From Ianthella basta (taxonomy: Eukaryota > Porifera > Demospongiae > Verongiida > Ianthellidae), in NCBI GenBank assembly GCA_964019415.1, contig OZ025869.1, forward strand, positions 9,663,714 to 9,727,713: a stretch of DNA of 64,000 nucleotides. Direction: 5' to 3'. The translations under genes were made by a program, and so were the position numbers. The notes under the pieces were generated by a model. That model was not told the DNA's origin, ran no database searches, and was given only the letters and a program-made list of their open reading frames with translations. Of this stretch, positions 45,175-56,800 are shown one piece after another (the first letter of the stretch is position 1; every line of letters begins with the position of its first letter).

Positions 45175-48100
45175 AATGGTTTAGGTACTGTTTGCAAGAT
45201 TGCATAAATCCGCTGTAACATTCACGAATTTGATTCCATGCTTGCATGTGGGAAGCCTCATTAACAGGTTCCTCTTGGTCTTTCTTCTTATCTTTCTTCT
45301 TTTTCTTTCGCTTCTTTGCAGATGGATGAAATGCCCGTTTGGATGTCATAGAACTAGTAAGGGAGCTGGGCCCTGAAGAACCCGTGTGGAATCCCGAGTC
45401 CAAACTTGACTTGCTTGTCAGCTCTGACTGAGATGCTGGTAAGTTGGAAACAGAGATAGAGACGGGTAAAATGCTCGAGGTATCATCCGTTAAAGTGTCT
45501 ACATCCACTTCTTCCGAATCATCGCCCGATGACACGGGTCGGCTGCGTTCGTACCTCCCCGATGCAACGATCAGACCTGCTGAGGCAGATTTCATAGCCG
45601 ACTCTAAGCTTTCATTTAGGATCGATGACGTTGGAATGTTCTTTAATCGAGATGTTGTGGATGGGCGGCTGCTTACATGATCTTTGGCACCTGCTAATCT
45701 CTGCTCTTTGACTTCACATTTAACTCTTGTCTTTTCTTCCTTCCACTTCTTCTTGCGCAAATCTGCAGCCTTTTGAACAGACACAGTGGCACTACTGCTG
45801 CTGTGGGCTTGACTCAGAATGGCCTGCACATCGTCCTGTGATGGAGCACCACTGACAGCACGTTCAACTGGAGTAAAGGCCGGTGCCATAACATCAAACA
45901 TTTCAGCTTTTATCCTGGTGTCTCCTCCAGAAGATGACATGGATGGAAAATTAGCAACCCCGCTTACATCTTCCATTACTGTCTGCCTTTCGCTCTTCAC
46001 CGCTTCACAGGGTGGAGGCACGTCGTACACAGCCTCTGCTGGAGCTGGTGCTTGTGGGTAGAGGTCAGTAGGCTCCTCGGCACTAGGTGAGGCACTTGGA
46101 GTCTTTGGTAGAGGGACGTCTGACGCAGGTGGATCCCAGAGCTCCCGTGGTGAGCGCCTTGTGCGTGGAAAGTCATCTATGGGATTCAAGCTGTACTCGT
46201 CTCTCTTCCTTTGAGACCTTCCATAAGGAGACAGTCGACCCCTCTTCTCCCTTGGGTGATATCTACAACATGCAACAGGGAATACAAGAGTCAGAAGCAT
46301 GGTTGTTGGTAGACCTTAGTATTAATTATAAACAGCTGCCAAAACATCAATCTATTAGGTGTGCATGTACATTTGTGTTGTGTGTCTACCTGGTGTTAGT
46401 ATGTAATAGTTAAATGCTGCCCAAGATGTGACTGTGGGATTTAGAGGATGAAGCTCGAGGGCAAGAAGCACCTGAGTGTGTAGTGGTCTAAATCCTTGCA
46501 GACACCGATTGGGCGGCATTTTAGTAATAGAGGTCCAAAGACTGTTCTTTAATCCAATCAAAATTGTCTCTCTATCTCCTCTAGATGACGTCCATGTCAC
46601 TGCCAACCGCCGACGATGCAGGAGCCCAATAGAAGAACTATCCGGCACCCGTGAACTTTCCCGGGAACCTACTCACTGCACTCTTTTGCTGGCTACCCTT
46701 AATCCTACTTCGTAAGCAGGCCATACACCAAGAAAAGAAGGAATAGTTCGCAGCGACAAGCACAAATTACAGCAGATACAAAATGGCTGTGATGGTGTCG
46801 TATAAACTCATGCACAATCTGCCCGCAGTGTACGTATATGGGATTTATTGTCACTCACACTCAGCCCACCACGTACGTCTACAGGATTTAGAACCACACG
46901 TAAAGACATTAGAATGCTTCTATGAGAATAAGAATCATTGGTTACTATGGCAACAGGATCTATGTACGTATGTAGGTGAATGTGCATGTGGTTACACTGG
47001 TGTGTGAAATAAGCTATCTGGCTACAGCAGAGAGCTTGGACAGCTGGTTGGACTGCTTTCATACTAAACTATGATAACAGCAAGCAATTTGAATAATGTG
47101 AAGCCGAACAATGCTGTAATGACACATACGTAACACTGTGACATAGTGAATGAACGCTGGACGTTGACAACCGTACAGGCGTTCTACATTACCACCTGCA
47201 TAGTATTTGACTGACACTGTCATTAGACACTGACTCTCTAGTAAGTTGAAGAATGCATGTATACATACCTGGAACCCCCAGAGTCGTAGTCATCTGGGTA
47301 ATTCCGCTTCCTCGAGCTCTTTGAGTGCCTTGGTGGCCAGGGGGTGATTTTGGGGACAGTATGGTTCCTCACTCGATCAAGGGACACAGTGTGTCTGCAA
47401 ACAAGCAAACGGAATTAAATGATAAGCCATGAATCACAGTAGTACACACATTCACATAATCGCATGTTGGCATGTGTTTTCATGTGTGAAGGTTGATTAC
47501 TTCAATCAGTGGGCAACCTTATAAAGTGATGATCTTCATTACTTTTGCCGAATGAACGCTTTGCACTTCTCTTCCCCTGGGACAGAGCAACATCTTCAGA
47601 AGAACTGATAGCAACATTGCCGACATAGTAACTCGTTGGACACACGATTCGACATCACACGTGTCGGTGTTCAACCTTTTGTTCAAATTGCAAGAAGCCA
47701 GTTATAAAATGTCACCTCATGTGCTCAGCTCAATTACAACCCTAGGGTGCCTCACAGAAGTTCAGGGTCGAGTCTTGAGTTGATTGAAGTTCGCAGTAAC
47801 CCTGAAACTGACAGTGGGTACACACTAGTATTCCGTGTTTTCTTCCTCTTAGAGAGTTAAGAGGTGACATTCCCTACCTCACCACACAGTTCCAGTTTAC
47901 ACGCTATGCCACACTACAGTGCATTGTGCAGTGGAACCTGTGTATTAGGACCATTCACTGAAATGTATACACTGTACATGGGAACCTGTGAATTAGGACC
48001 ATTCACTGAAGTGTATACACATACATGGGAACCTGTGTATTAGGACCATTCACTGAAGTGTATTCACATATATGGGAACCTGTGTATTAGGACATTCACT

Positions 48101-49067
48101 GAAGTGTATACACATATGGGAACCTGTGAATTAGGACCATTCGCTGAAGTGTATACACATACATGGGAACCTGTGAATTACGACCATTCGCTGAAGTGTA
48201 TTCACATACATGGGAACCTGTGTAGTAGGACCATTCACTGAAGTGTATTCACATACATGGGGACCTGTGTATTAGGACCACCCTGAGATAATGACCCGAA
48301 TGGTCTCATATACAGCAGCAGGGTCAGCTTTAAAGAATGGAATAGAAAAGGTCTGAAAAAGTGAAATTTCACTGCGTTATCGAAGGATGATAGCTGGGGG
48401 GCCACCCCATAGTCACAATGACTACAATCTAGAAAATCTATTAAGGGCTGAACAGAACTACACTACGCCACTAAACATAGTCCTGAACCATTCAGCCCAC
48501 TTGTACCATGTACAGTTTCACCACCAGCTCTCCGGTACCCTGAAAGGCTGACGTTAGTGAATACCAGCTCTCTAACAGCTAGGGGTGAGCACTACAAGAC
48601 TCAATAGGCATCTTGAAGAAACAAGTCAGGTTGCAATCAATTGATTCTCAGAAACACATTCACAAAGAGTCATTGACACATGCATGAGGGTCCTTCAAGG
48701 GAATACCAGGTGGTGAGATGGCAAACAACCTTCTTAAGGTAGCATTCAGTAGGGCATAAGCAACCTATTGTTAGGTAAGATTCAGTAATGACTGCATTTA
48801 CAGAACTCCAGTGGATGCCTTCTAACCCCCATGATGAACTACAAACAGAAAAAAACAACTTATGGCATAAGGAGTGATTTCCAGTGATCACAACTATCTT
48901 AGCTTGCCCAGTTTCCATAAAGTACATACGTAGACGCATGCATGTAGTTCGCACACTTACTTGAATTCTGGGTCTTCGTTTGTGTACCTTGCACGGAACT
49001 GCTCCTCATAACGAGAGAGATCTTGTTCCAACGACTCCGCAGTTGGCATGGGGATGTCAACCATCAT
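45170..49067 (-). CDS. RAMAC-like protein with long Ser-rich tail, three coding exons
   Basis: Exons on the minus strand are 49067-48961, 47394-47269 and 46262-45170. All borders are GT/AG and all phases agree, giving 441 residues. The first ATG (49067) opens the first coding exon. Residues about 20-55 read YEEQFRARYTNEDPEFK...VPKITPW. This follows the core of RAMAC (FAM103A1), the small activator of RNMT that methylates mRNA caps: a Y/F-EE-F-x-x-R-F/Y-T-x-x-D motif followed by a Pro-Pro-x-x-W-like site. Human RAMAC is about 118 residues. Here an acidic and Ser/Pro-rich tail of about 360 residues follows, ending in a Lys-rich block (KKRKKKKKDKKKDQEE, possible nuclear signal) and a short helix. 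The match covers only about 40 residues, so the assignment is tentative. The gene is divergent from the death-fold gene at 50813. Confidence 0.62.
46405..46725. repeat. Dispersed repeat, copy 2 of 3
   Basis: Copy in intron 2 of the RAMAC-like gene; see 26215-26540 and 62945-63215. It holds the most complete version, ending CTACCCTTAATCCTACTTCG. Confidence 0.75.
47931..48285. repeat. 47-48-bp minisatellite, about 8 units, in an intron
   Basis: Units begin GGAACCTGTG at about 47933, 47981, 48028, 48075, 48119, 48166 and 48213, with a variant GGGACCTGTG at 48260. Each continues TATTAGGACCATTCACTGAA, then GTGTATACACATACAT. The array lies in intron 1 of the RAMAC-like gene. Confidence 0.9.
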
Positions 49068-50812
49068 CTCTGAATGTAGCAGGGAGTGTGTGGAGAGGAA
49101 GGCTAAGCTTGTAAGTGCAGTGAAGTGATGAAGTAGCTTTCATTCTGACTTATGGCTAACATGCTGATACCAACTTTCAAGCACTGATGTAGCTTAAAGC
49201 ACACACAGACTAATTTACTGTGAGAGTCTTGGGTTAATAGGTGATAATTATTAATTAATTAATCTGTGGCAAATTGACAGATTGGATTGTATCAGAATGT
49301 TCTGTAAGTAGCAATGAGCCTCTACGACTTATGTGAACATGGTATATGTGAAAAACGTCTGTGTGGCTAGTTCTTGCATGCTGGACCAATCAGGGGGACA
49401 CCCTAACCAAAAACAAGACAGGGATACTGGATCACCAGTGAAATGGACTCAATTCACTAATGGAAGTCCTAGATTGAACCGAAGCATCTGAAACCTATCC
49501 AGTGTTTGGTTAGTGTACCCCCGATTGATCCCCTATGATACAACTGTTGATTGCATTGAGCCACAAATCAATTATAAGCCATTCTATTGAACCATTGAAT
49601 GACATTGAAAGTGAAATATTCAACTATTGACTGAAATGCCCCATTTGACAAGAGTTTCAATTAGCACAATGACACACAGTCAGATTGGCAGAGTCAAACA
49701 GCGCAAACATGAAATGATGACCAAGGACGACACAATGTCTCACTGCATAGGCTCTTAAGGATATCAAACAATGCAAGAGACAGACAAACAGTACATTCAT
49801 ACAACATTCTGAGTCCTTTAACCTCCAAATTGTTACCCTCACACTGCACTACACACAGGGCATGCTATCGGCTGCGTACAGCACTTACGGAGAGTAAAGA
49901 CACCAAACTAGCTCTTCCAACACTGTATGCAGAATAGAACCACCTCTCTTACATTCTGCATGCTAATGAAAGTTGGGGCTAGTGGCTAGATTAATGTGTG
50001 GTCAGTTAGTTAGAGACTAGCTGTATAAGAGCTGTATAGAACTTAAAACCATGTTAACGAGACGTTTGGGGTAGCAGCCAGAGTACGTAGATAGCTACTG
50101 GCACTTCCCCCTCATCCGCACATGAGCTCACATAACTCGTTCTACAGCTGTTCGAATCCACTACGTTTCTGCACCATCATGATCTATAGGCATTAAGCTT
50201 CATTTATAAAGGTTCTATCAGTTCGGCATTCCCATGACAACTGTAATGCATAGTAGGGACACATCACCACTGTACCTGCAAAAGGTATCAGTTAACAGGC
50301 TACTTTACATCTGCCATGGCTCTACATTCTACAGCGACATAACATGATCATTTCTGTTCTTACACTGTTTTACTTAATCGGATGCGACAAAGTCGCAAGT
50401 ATGACATGTGACATTATTTGGAGGTTCCAGAACCACTGTAGTGATTAATAGATGCGGGAAGATCTTTCGAACATCTAACGTTACATTGCTATAGAAACCA
50501 GAGTACAGAACACCACGTCCAGCGACCTACCTTAACTTAGTTACTCAAGAGTACAACCTTTAAGCTTTAATGTCTATGCTTAACCATGCTTCAACAGACA
50601 ACAACAAATGTCCTCCATTTTACCTTGGCTCCGCCTCTCGAGCTCTTACGGCTCGTCCCCAGCCCATTTCCGGCCGCCAGTTTTAATTGGGCCAGGAGGA
50701 TTACCTCATTGCATCATGGGTGGTGTCCAAGGGGAACCACCGACCTCTGTACCCCTTAAGGGATCCCTACACGTAAAACCACGGAGAAAGCTGTCTCTCG
50801 CAATCCTTGACT
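49068..50812. promoter_or_regulatory. Region between two divergent start codons
   Basis: The RAMAC-like gene starts at 49067 (-) and the death-fold gene at 50813 (+). A minus-strand donor-like GTAAGT at 49888-49883 suggests a non-coding first exon of the RAMAC-like gene upstream of 49889. The core promoters would then be less than about 900 bp apart. Positions 50630-50700 carry a repeat end (GGCTCGTCCCCAGCCCATTT, GGCCGCCAG) also present at 43950-43985. No TATA box stands out. Shared regulation is inference. Confidence 0.4.
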
Positions 50813-53800
50813 ATGGCTGAGAAGATGGACACTGCTGGGGGCTGTGTGAGCCATGATGAATTTGATGACGAGAAGTGTTCCCTTTATCCGAAAGGTGAGG
50901 TTTGATCATGGCCACTTTTTAGTAAAGTCACGTGGGGTGACTTTGAATTCCAATGGCTGTAACTTCGCCATTGTACCGGCGATCTAGCTGTATTCTGGCA
51001 CACAGCATGCTGACTCTATAGTGAATCATCCACCAGGGCCCTGAGCCGCCGCGCAGCATGCTGAGTCTATATTGAATCATCCACCAGGGCCCTGAGTCGC
51101 TGCGATTCTTCCCTGCTGCGACAGGGGAGCAACTTGCACTCCGGGAAAGGCAAATTCAGCAAAAAAACACTTTAGTTTTAGCTCTATCTCACTCAGCGCA
51201 TGCAAAACTGCAGCAAAACGTTCTTCATCGGTTACAGATAACCTGTGTGTTGACTGCATGACCACAAGTAAGCTAGCTACACACCAAAATGAGCAGCCTC
51301 AGGCTTGATGTTTCTAATAGATGGTACCGCATCAGGTATGCTGTCGAATGACGGTGTTATTAACCGTGTACAAGCTGATTTTGTATTGAATCCACAAGAA
51401 TGTTAGGCCACGGGCTCAGTTTCATCGTCTAGTCTCATTTCCTCTGCAATGAAGCCAATTCCTTCACCGCTCCTCATACATTGCGGTGTAGTGGCCATTT
51501 TCATGTAGTTACCCCACCTTTTTTAAAATTACAACAGAAATGAATGCAAACAGGCACTCATGCGCACTACCTGTGATAAATAATAAGATGGTTATAGGAA
51601 TAACGAAAAAAGTAGCTAACTGTAGCAAAAATTGGAAGTAGCTATGGGTAAACAAATAAAGTAGGAGTCATGTCAATGTCATTATTTTGAAGGCTGGGAC
51701 TCTACCTCAGTGCAGGTCAAGTCAATCACTTCCCACGTTGCTGGCTGTCCTCTTGATGAGCGTGCCCCATGCAGGCATGCGATTGCCGAGCGCATCAGTG
51801 AAAGCTTAGCTGGCACCTCAGCCAAAAAAGGGTTCGGCTGAACGGTTCATCCCGTCTCTCAGCGATTATTGAGGCAAGCCTTCGATATACCACGGTGGCG
51901 ATTGGTCCCATTCCCCCTGAGGTGGAAAACATCAAAGCAGAAAAAGGGCCATGCTCAATCTCTCTAACCCTCTCTTCATACGCCCTCTTCTTCTCCTGTT
52001 TGTTCTTTCTGTAGCACTGGCCAAGGGTAGACTTACTGTGCGCAAATGGGTTGAACACCCTCACATCAAAGAACGTGAATTCTTCTACCTCCCCAAAAGC
52101 CGTCATTTACAATGTCGAGGCGGGCGCCGTCATCCCTGTTTGCAGTGCTGTGGTGAAGTGGCTCATCTGACAGAGGTTGTAGATGAAGTTCTATGCCAAC
52201 TCCATGGCAGACCTCTGTGAGGCACTGGGCCGTGATGTCTCGCAACTCATGCCTCATCGAGGGGAGGCCACCACAAGCACAATTCAGGGTATGTTCCACA
52301 GAGACGTTCTTGCCACATACACAAGTTGTGGGCAAGCCTGAGGGATGCCACCCATAGCATAGGCAGAGCGCATCTCGGAAAGCTCCCTTGTGGTGTGCAA
52401 AACCGGGCTCTGCTATAGGCAGGGTGGAAAGCCAGCTTGATGCTCCTTTCTCACTGGAGACTTGGAGGGCTCTTCTCATGTCATTTGGAATTTTTTTCCA
52501 TGAGCTCCGCTGCGTCTTGCGTCAGCCGCTGCTGCCGAGTCTTGCGAGCATCAAACTTTGCTTGTCTTTGGGTGTCCTTGGATTCAGTGCAGTAGACATT
52601 GGATTGTTGCAGTATGAGAGCAACCAGGGGAGCAGTCACCTTCAGAGATGTGTTGTGATGGTGAGCTGCTTGTTGAGTGGGGTTGGCTATGCCTAGGCCC
52701 CTAGACAGACTGGTAGGGCCATGACGTCCCGTTCAGCATTGCTGAAGGCACTTTGTCCAGTAAGGGATGTTAGGAAGCCATTCCTTATTGCCTCTTCTAG
52801 TGGTATGAGGAGGTCTCCAATGCCCGGTGTTGTCCTGGCCACATAAACCCACCGGCTACTCAGACCATGAGTAAAGGCTGCATAGGCAGCATGGGGAGGA
52901 GAAAGTGCCACTAGGGATAGGCGTTTCACTTCCTGGATCCAGCCTGCAACCTTACTATGGACATATTCCTCTACAAACGTTCTTGTACCCAATGCAGCTC
53001 CAAGGTGCCTTTTCCCTTGTGTGGTGATGTTAATTCCTGTACCTTGAAACATGGCTGTTGCAGCCTGAAGTTTGTCTTCTTTCACTATCAGCCAGGTTTT
53101 AGAGGCATTAGGAAGGTAGCCAAAGTCAGGGCCAATGAGCTGCAGTAGGTCCCAGTAATCTCGTAGTGGAGTGAGTTGGGCTTCTACAGTAGCATCGTCA
53201 GCGAACCACACTTTTTGCACTTGTTCATTTGTCAGCCTGCGGATAAGTGGGATGATGGCAATGCCGTACATTGCCATGGTTAAGGGGTCTCCCTGCATGG
53301 TTCCCTCCTGGGATATTAGCGTTTCCCCATCAATGAAGAGCTGTGCATCGTTGCGATAAGTATTGAGAGCCTTGGCAATTGGGAGATAGAGATGCTGTAT
53401 GTTCCTCAGTGCATTCTCATGGTTAAGTGTATTGAATGCGTTGGTTGCATCAACAAGGATAATAGCATCGGCATCTGGGGATTCAAATACCTGCTTCATA
53501 GCGTGCACGGCAGCTTCACACCCAGCTTCCTGACCTGCACATAGTTGTACAGTACCTGCAGCTGCCTGGATGTCATCCTTGATGATGGAGATGATTGCTC
53601 TGCTGATGATCTTCCGCACTACTTCCCCAATACGATGGGTCTCACTCCCGGACGCTTATCCAAGGCAATCAAACAACAGGCAACAAATGGCTGCAGAGCA
53701 ATGGGGTCAGCGTAGGATGTGCAGATACGTCTGGCTGCTAGAGCTAGGGCATCACAGAGGTTGGCAGAAGCAGATTTGAAAGAACAGCAGAGACGCTTTC

Positions 53801-56800
53801 ACGCAGGTGCATCCAGACCTGAGGGGCCAGTAGCTCCATCAATAGCATCAAACAGGACAGGGTATGGGTTCCAGAGTCGGGCTGTCTGGGGTTGGGATGA
53901 CCTCAGGCACAGGTGGTTTCCTTGGGGCATGCTTGCTCAGCAGTGCATCCTTCATTTCTGCGTTCAATTGCAGGGCACCATTGTTGGGGTTCTGAGTGAT
54001 GAGCCGCAGTGCTGCTCTCATTTTACCTTCAAACATCAGTTTTGCAAAGGTGCGTGCTGTTTGGCTCTCTGATTTAGGGGTGTTGGTATGGGCTACTCTA
54101 CTGAGTTGGCGTTGTATAGTGCGACACTCAGCCATCAAAGCATCTACGTCCCCTTTGGCCCACTATTCAAGGCAACGGGTTAGGTGACTGATGTTGTCCT
54201 TGGCTTTGGACTTGGGATGCGGTTTTTGAAGCATCAGGGAGGGAAGAACCATCAGCATCACAGCAGCGGATTGTGTGTTTAAACAGTTCTTCATCAATTC
54301 TGCTTCACATAAAGTTAGGTGAAGCAGCTAGACTGTATGGTGGTAGGTCACTCACTTTTACCTCATCTCCCTCGATGTCATTGTCGGTGCTCACGTCAGA
54401 ACTCCCTCTCACACTAGATACTGATTTGCTTCTTCTGAGGTAGGATGAGCATTGTCAGCAATTGGCTGGCTGGCTTCTTTCATCTCATTTTTGCACTGTC
54501 CTAGCTTCCCTGGCTGGCAATTCACGCACCTGCGACCTCCCGTTTGACAAAAGCAGTTCCTACTGCAACCGCTCTTGTTACTTCTACAGCACTGAGGCAT
54601 GATGTGGGGCAGTCAGACTCAAGCGATTTCATTGTGTACAGGGATCTTCTTTGATGCTCGACCGTTAGGTCTTCAGATCATCAAACTGACGCTGATTAGA
54701 AGCTTAGATTCTGTCAGAGCTAATTGGACTGAGTCGGGCAGGTGGCCATTTTTTTCACACCTGTTCGCCACTTTTTAACTGTTGGAATTACGCAGCGATA
54801 AAGTAAGTTTTCACGGAGTTACCCCATTTTACCTTAAAGCGCGGAAAATGAGAATTTACAGCATTATTGCCCGAACAGAAGGGGGGTTCCTGGATACTAC
54901 GAATGTAGATGATGATACAGACAGCTTGATGGAAAGGGATCCTGTGGTCCAATCAACTAGTGTTATCATGCCTAATTGTAGACATGAATAGGGGCTGTTA
55001 CTGTCTGTAGACCTTTGAAACAGCAGGGCACGAAAGAAAGGTGGCACTGACGGGAATCAAACCCAGGGCCACTGGCTTAAGCCGTCAGCACGCTCTGCCA
55101 CTGAGCTATGGCGCCCCATGGCAACCACCCCCTTCTGTACCCTTATATTGACTCGCTCAAAGTGATTCGTTACTGGCCTGCCTTTTCAAAGGTCTACGGA
55201 CAGTAACAGCCCCTATTCATATCTACAATTAGACATGATAACTATTAGGTCTTTGGACCACGGGAGCCCCTTCCATCACACTCCTCACTGCTGTGATCTG
55301 CTCATGATTTTACAATAACATTGACCACATAGCTGTACAAAGCAATAACCTGCATCTACTACTTGAACGGTTGTGTGCGAGCAAACCAAGTTGTAGATAT
55401 GATACAGGCTGTTGTACATACACTTGTACAAAGGGCCTAGGGGGAGTGAAAGAAAACCTGAGGAAGTCCATCAGCTGCAGTTTGCACCAAGTAGTTCTAA
55501 TTTGTATGCGTTTTGCTTGTAAACGTCAGAATATGTGGTTAGTTGCCCAAAAGATTGAATAAATGCAGGTAATTTTAGGTGGTTTGCGTTATTGGTAGTC
55601 TCTGTGTGACTTGTTTGTATGATTGTGATTGTATTACCAAATAAGGCAGCTGGTCTGGTAAAGGGTTCCAGTGTAATCAGAATTCCTTCTGTTTATTGCA
55701 GGCTCTCACGTTCCACTGGACATCTGTGAGAAAGTTATAAGCAAGTCAAAGACTGTTAGCAAAATGTTACTAAGCCGTGTCCAACTGGATCCAGAAACAA
55801 TTGTGTCTTTAGTGGCCAGAAGTGTCATTACGGAAGATGACGCTGGTTTGTTAAAGAATGAAACCATCAGTCATAGTAGACGAGTTTTTGAAACTCTTAG
55901 GCCAGCTATTGTGCAGGGTGGTCAGCAGACACTGGAAGCATTTTACCGTACTTTGCTATGCACATCTGAAGGTAGATTGGGTCACAAGGAACTAGCAGAA
56001 GCTATTAAGAGGAGAGGTAAGCTACTTGCGATATTTGAGGATTGTTGTAGACAATTCCATCAACCATGCAGTATATCAATCATTGATTAGTATATATTGA
56101 ATGGATGTTAGAATAGTCACGTACACTTGCTGCCGAGCTTATGCCCTTCATGATTAACAAACTAACCTAAGGTGGTTGGCGCCTTTGCCACTGGACTCCT
56201 TTAGATGAAATGGATTAACATAAATAATGTCTGTATGCACAGAGTTTTATGGAGCGAGTCTATGGATGCTCCCAATTAAAGGGACAGTTCTGATTGATTT
56301 AATGCTCATGTTACGAACCATAGACTGGAAATCCACCCAAAGGGGGGGGGGGGGGGGGGGGATATGCTGCCAGTAATAATTATAAATATGAACTTGCACT
56401 TTATATGCAAATGTGAAGTGACAATGCTTCATGATTAGTTGCCTGGCTATGCTCAGTTATTACTCAATGTATACAATTGTGTGTGCATGTTTTACTGCAT
56501 TCTGATACACATGTAGTTTGCGCCCTGCCCCATTCACTATTCACTTATGTTCTTGATATTATATAGTTGATTGGCATGTGAAGTCAAGAAGGTCTTCATC
56601 ACTCAGCCGGAGCAGAGTACCTCAAGCAAGTGATAGTGCCCCAGAGGAACACATGTTGACAGCCAGTTCTGAGCGATCTGACAAGTTGTATGGCACTAAA
56701 CACCTGTACCTGAAGCAGTCTTCCATGCCAAGTGCAATGGAGCGTGATAATCATAGGAAAATGCCACCATCTGCTGTGGTCCACCGACAAATGTCTGCGG

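Noticed and set aside
47931-48285. Regular repeat array as a CRISPR
   Set aside because: The units are contiguous with no unique spacers, and the DNA is eukaryotic; it is a minisatellite.
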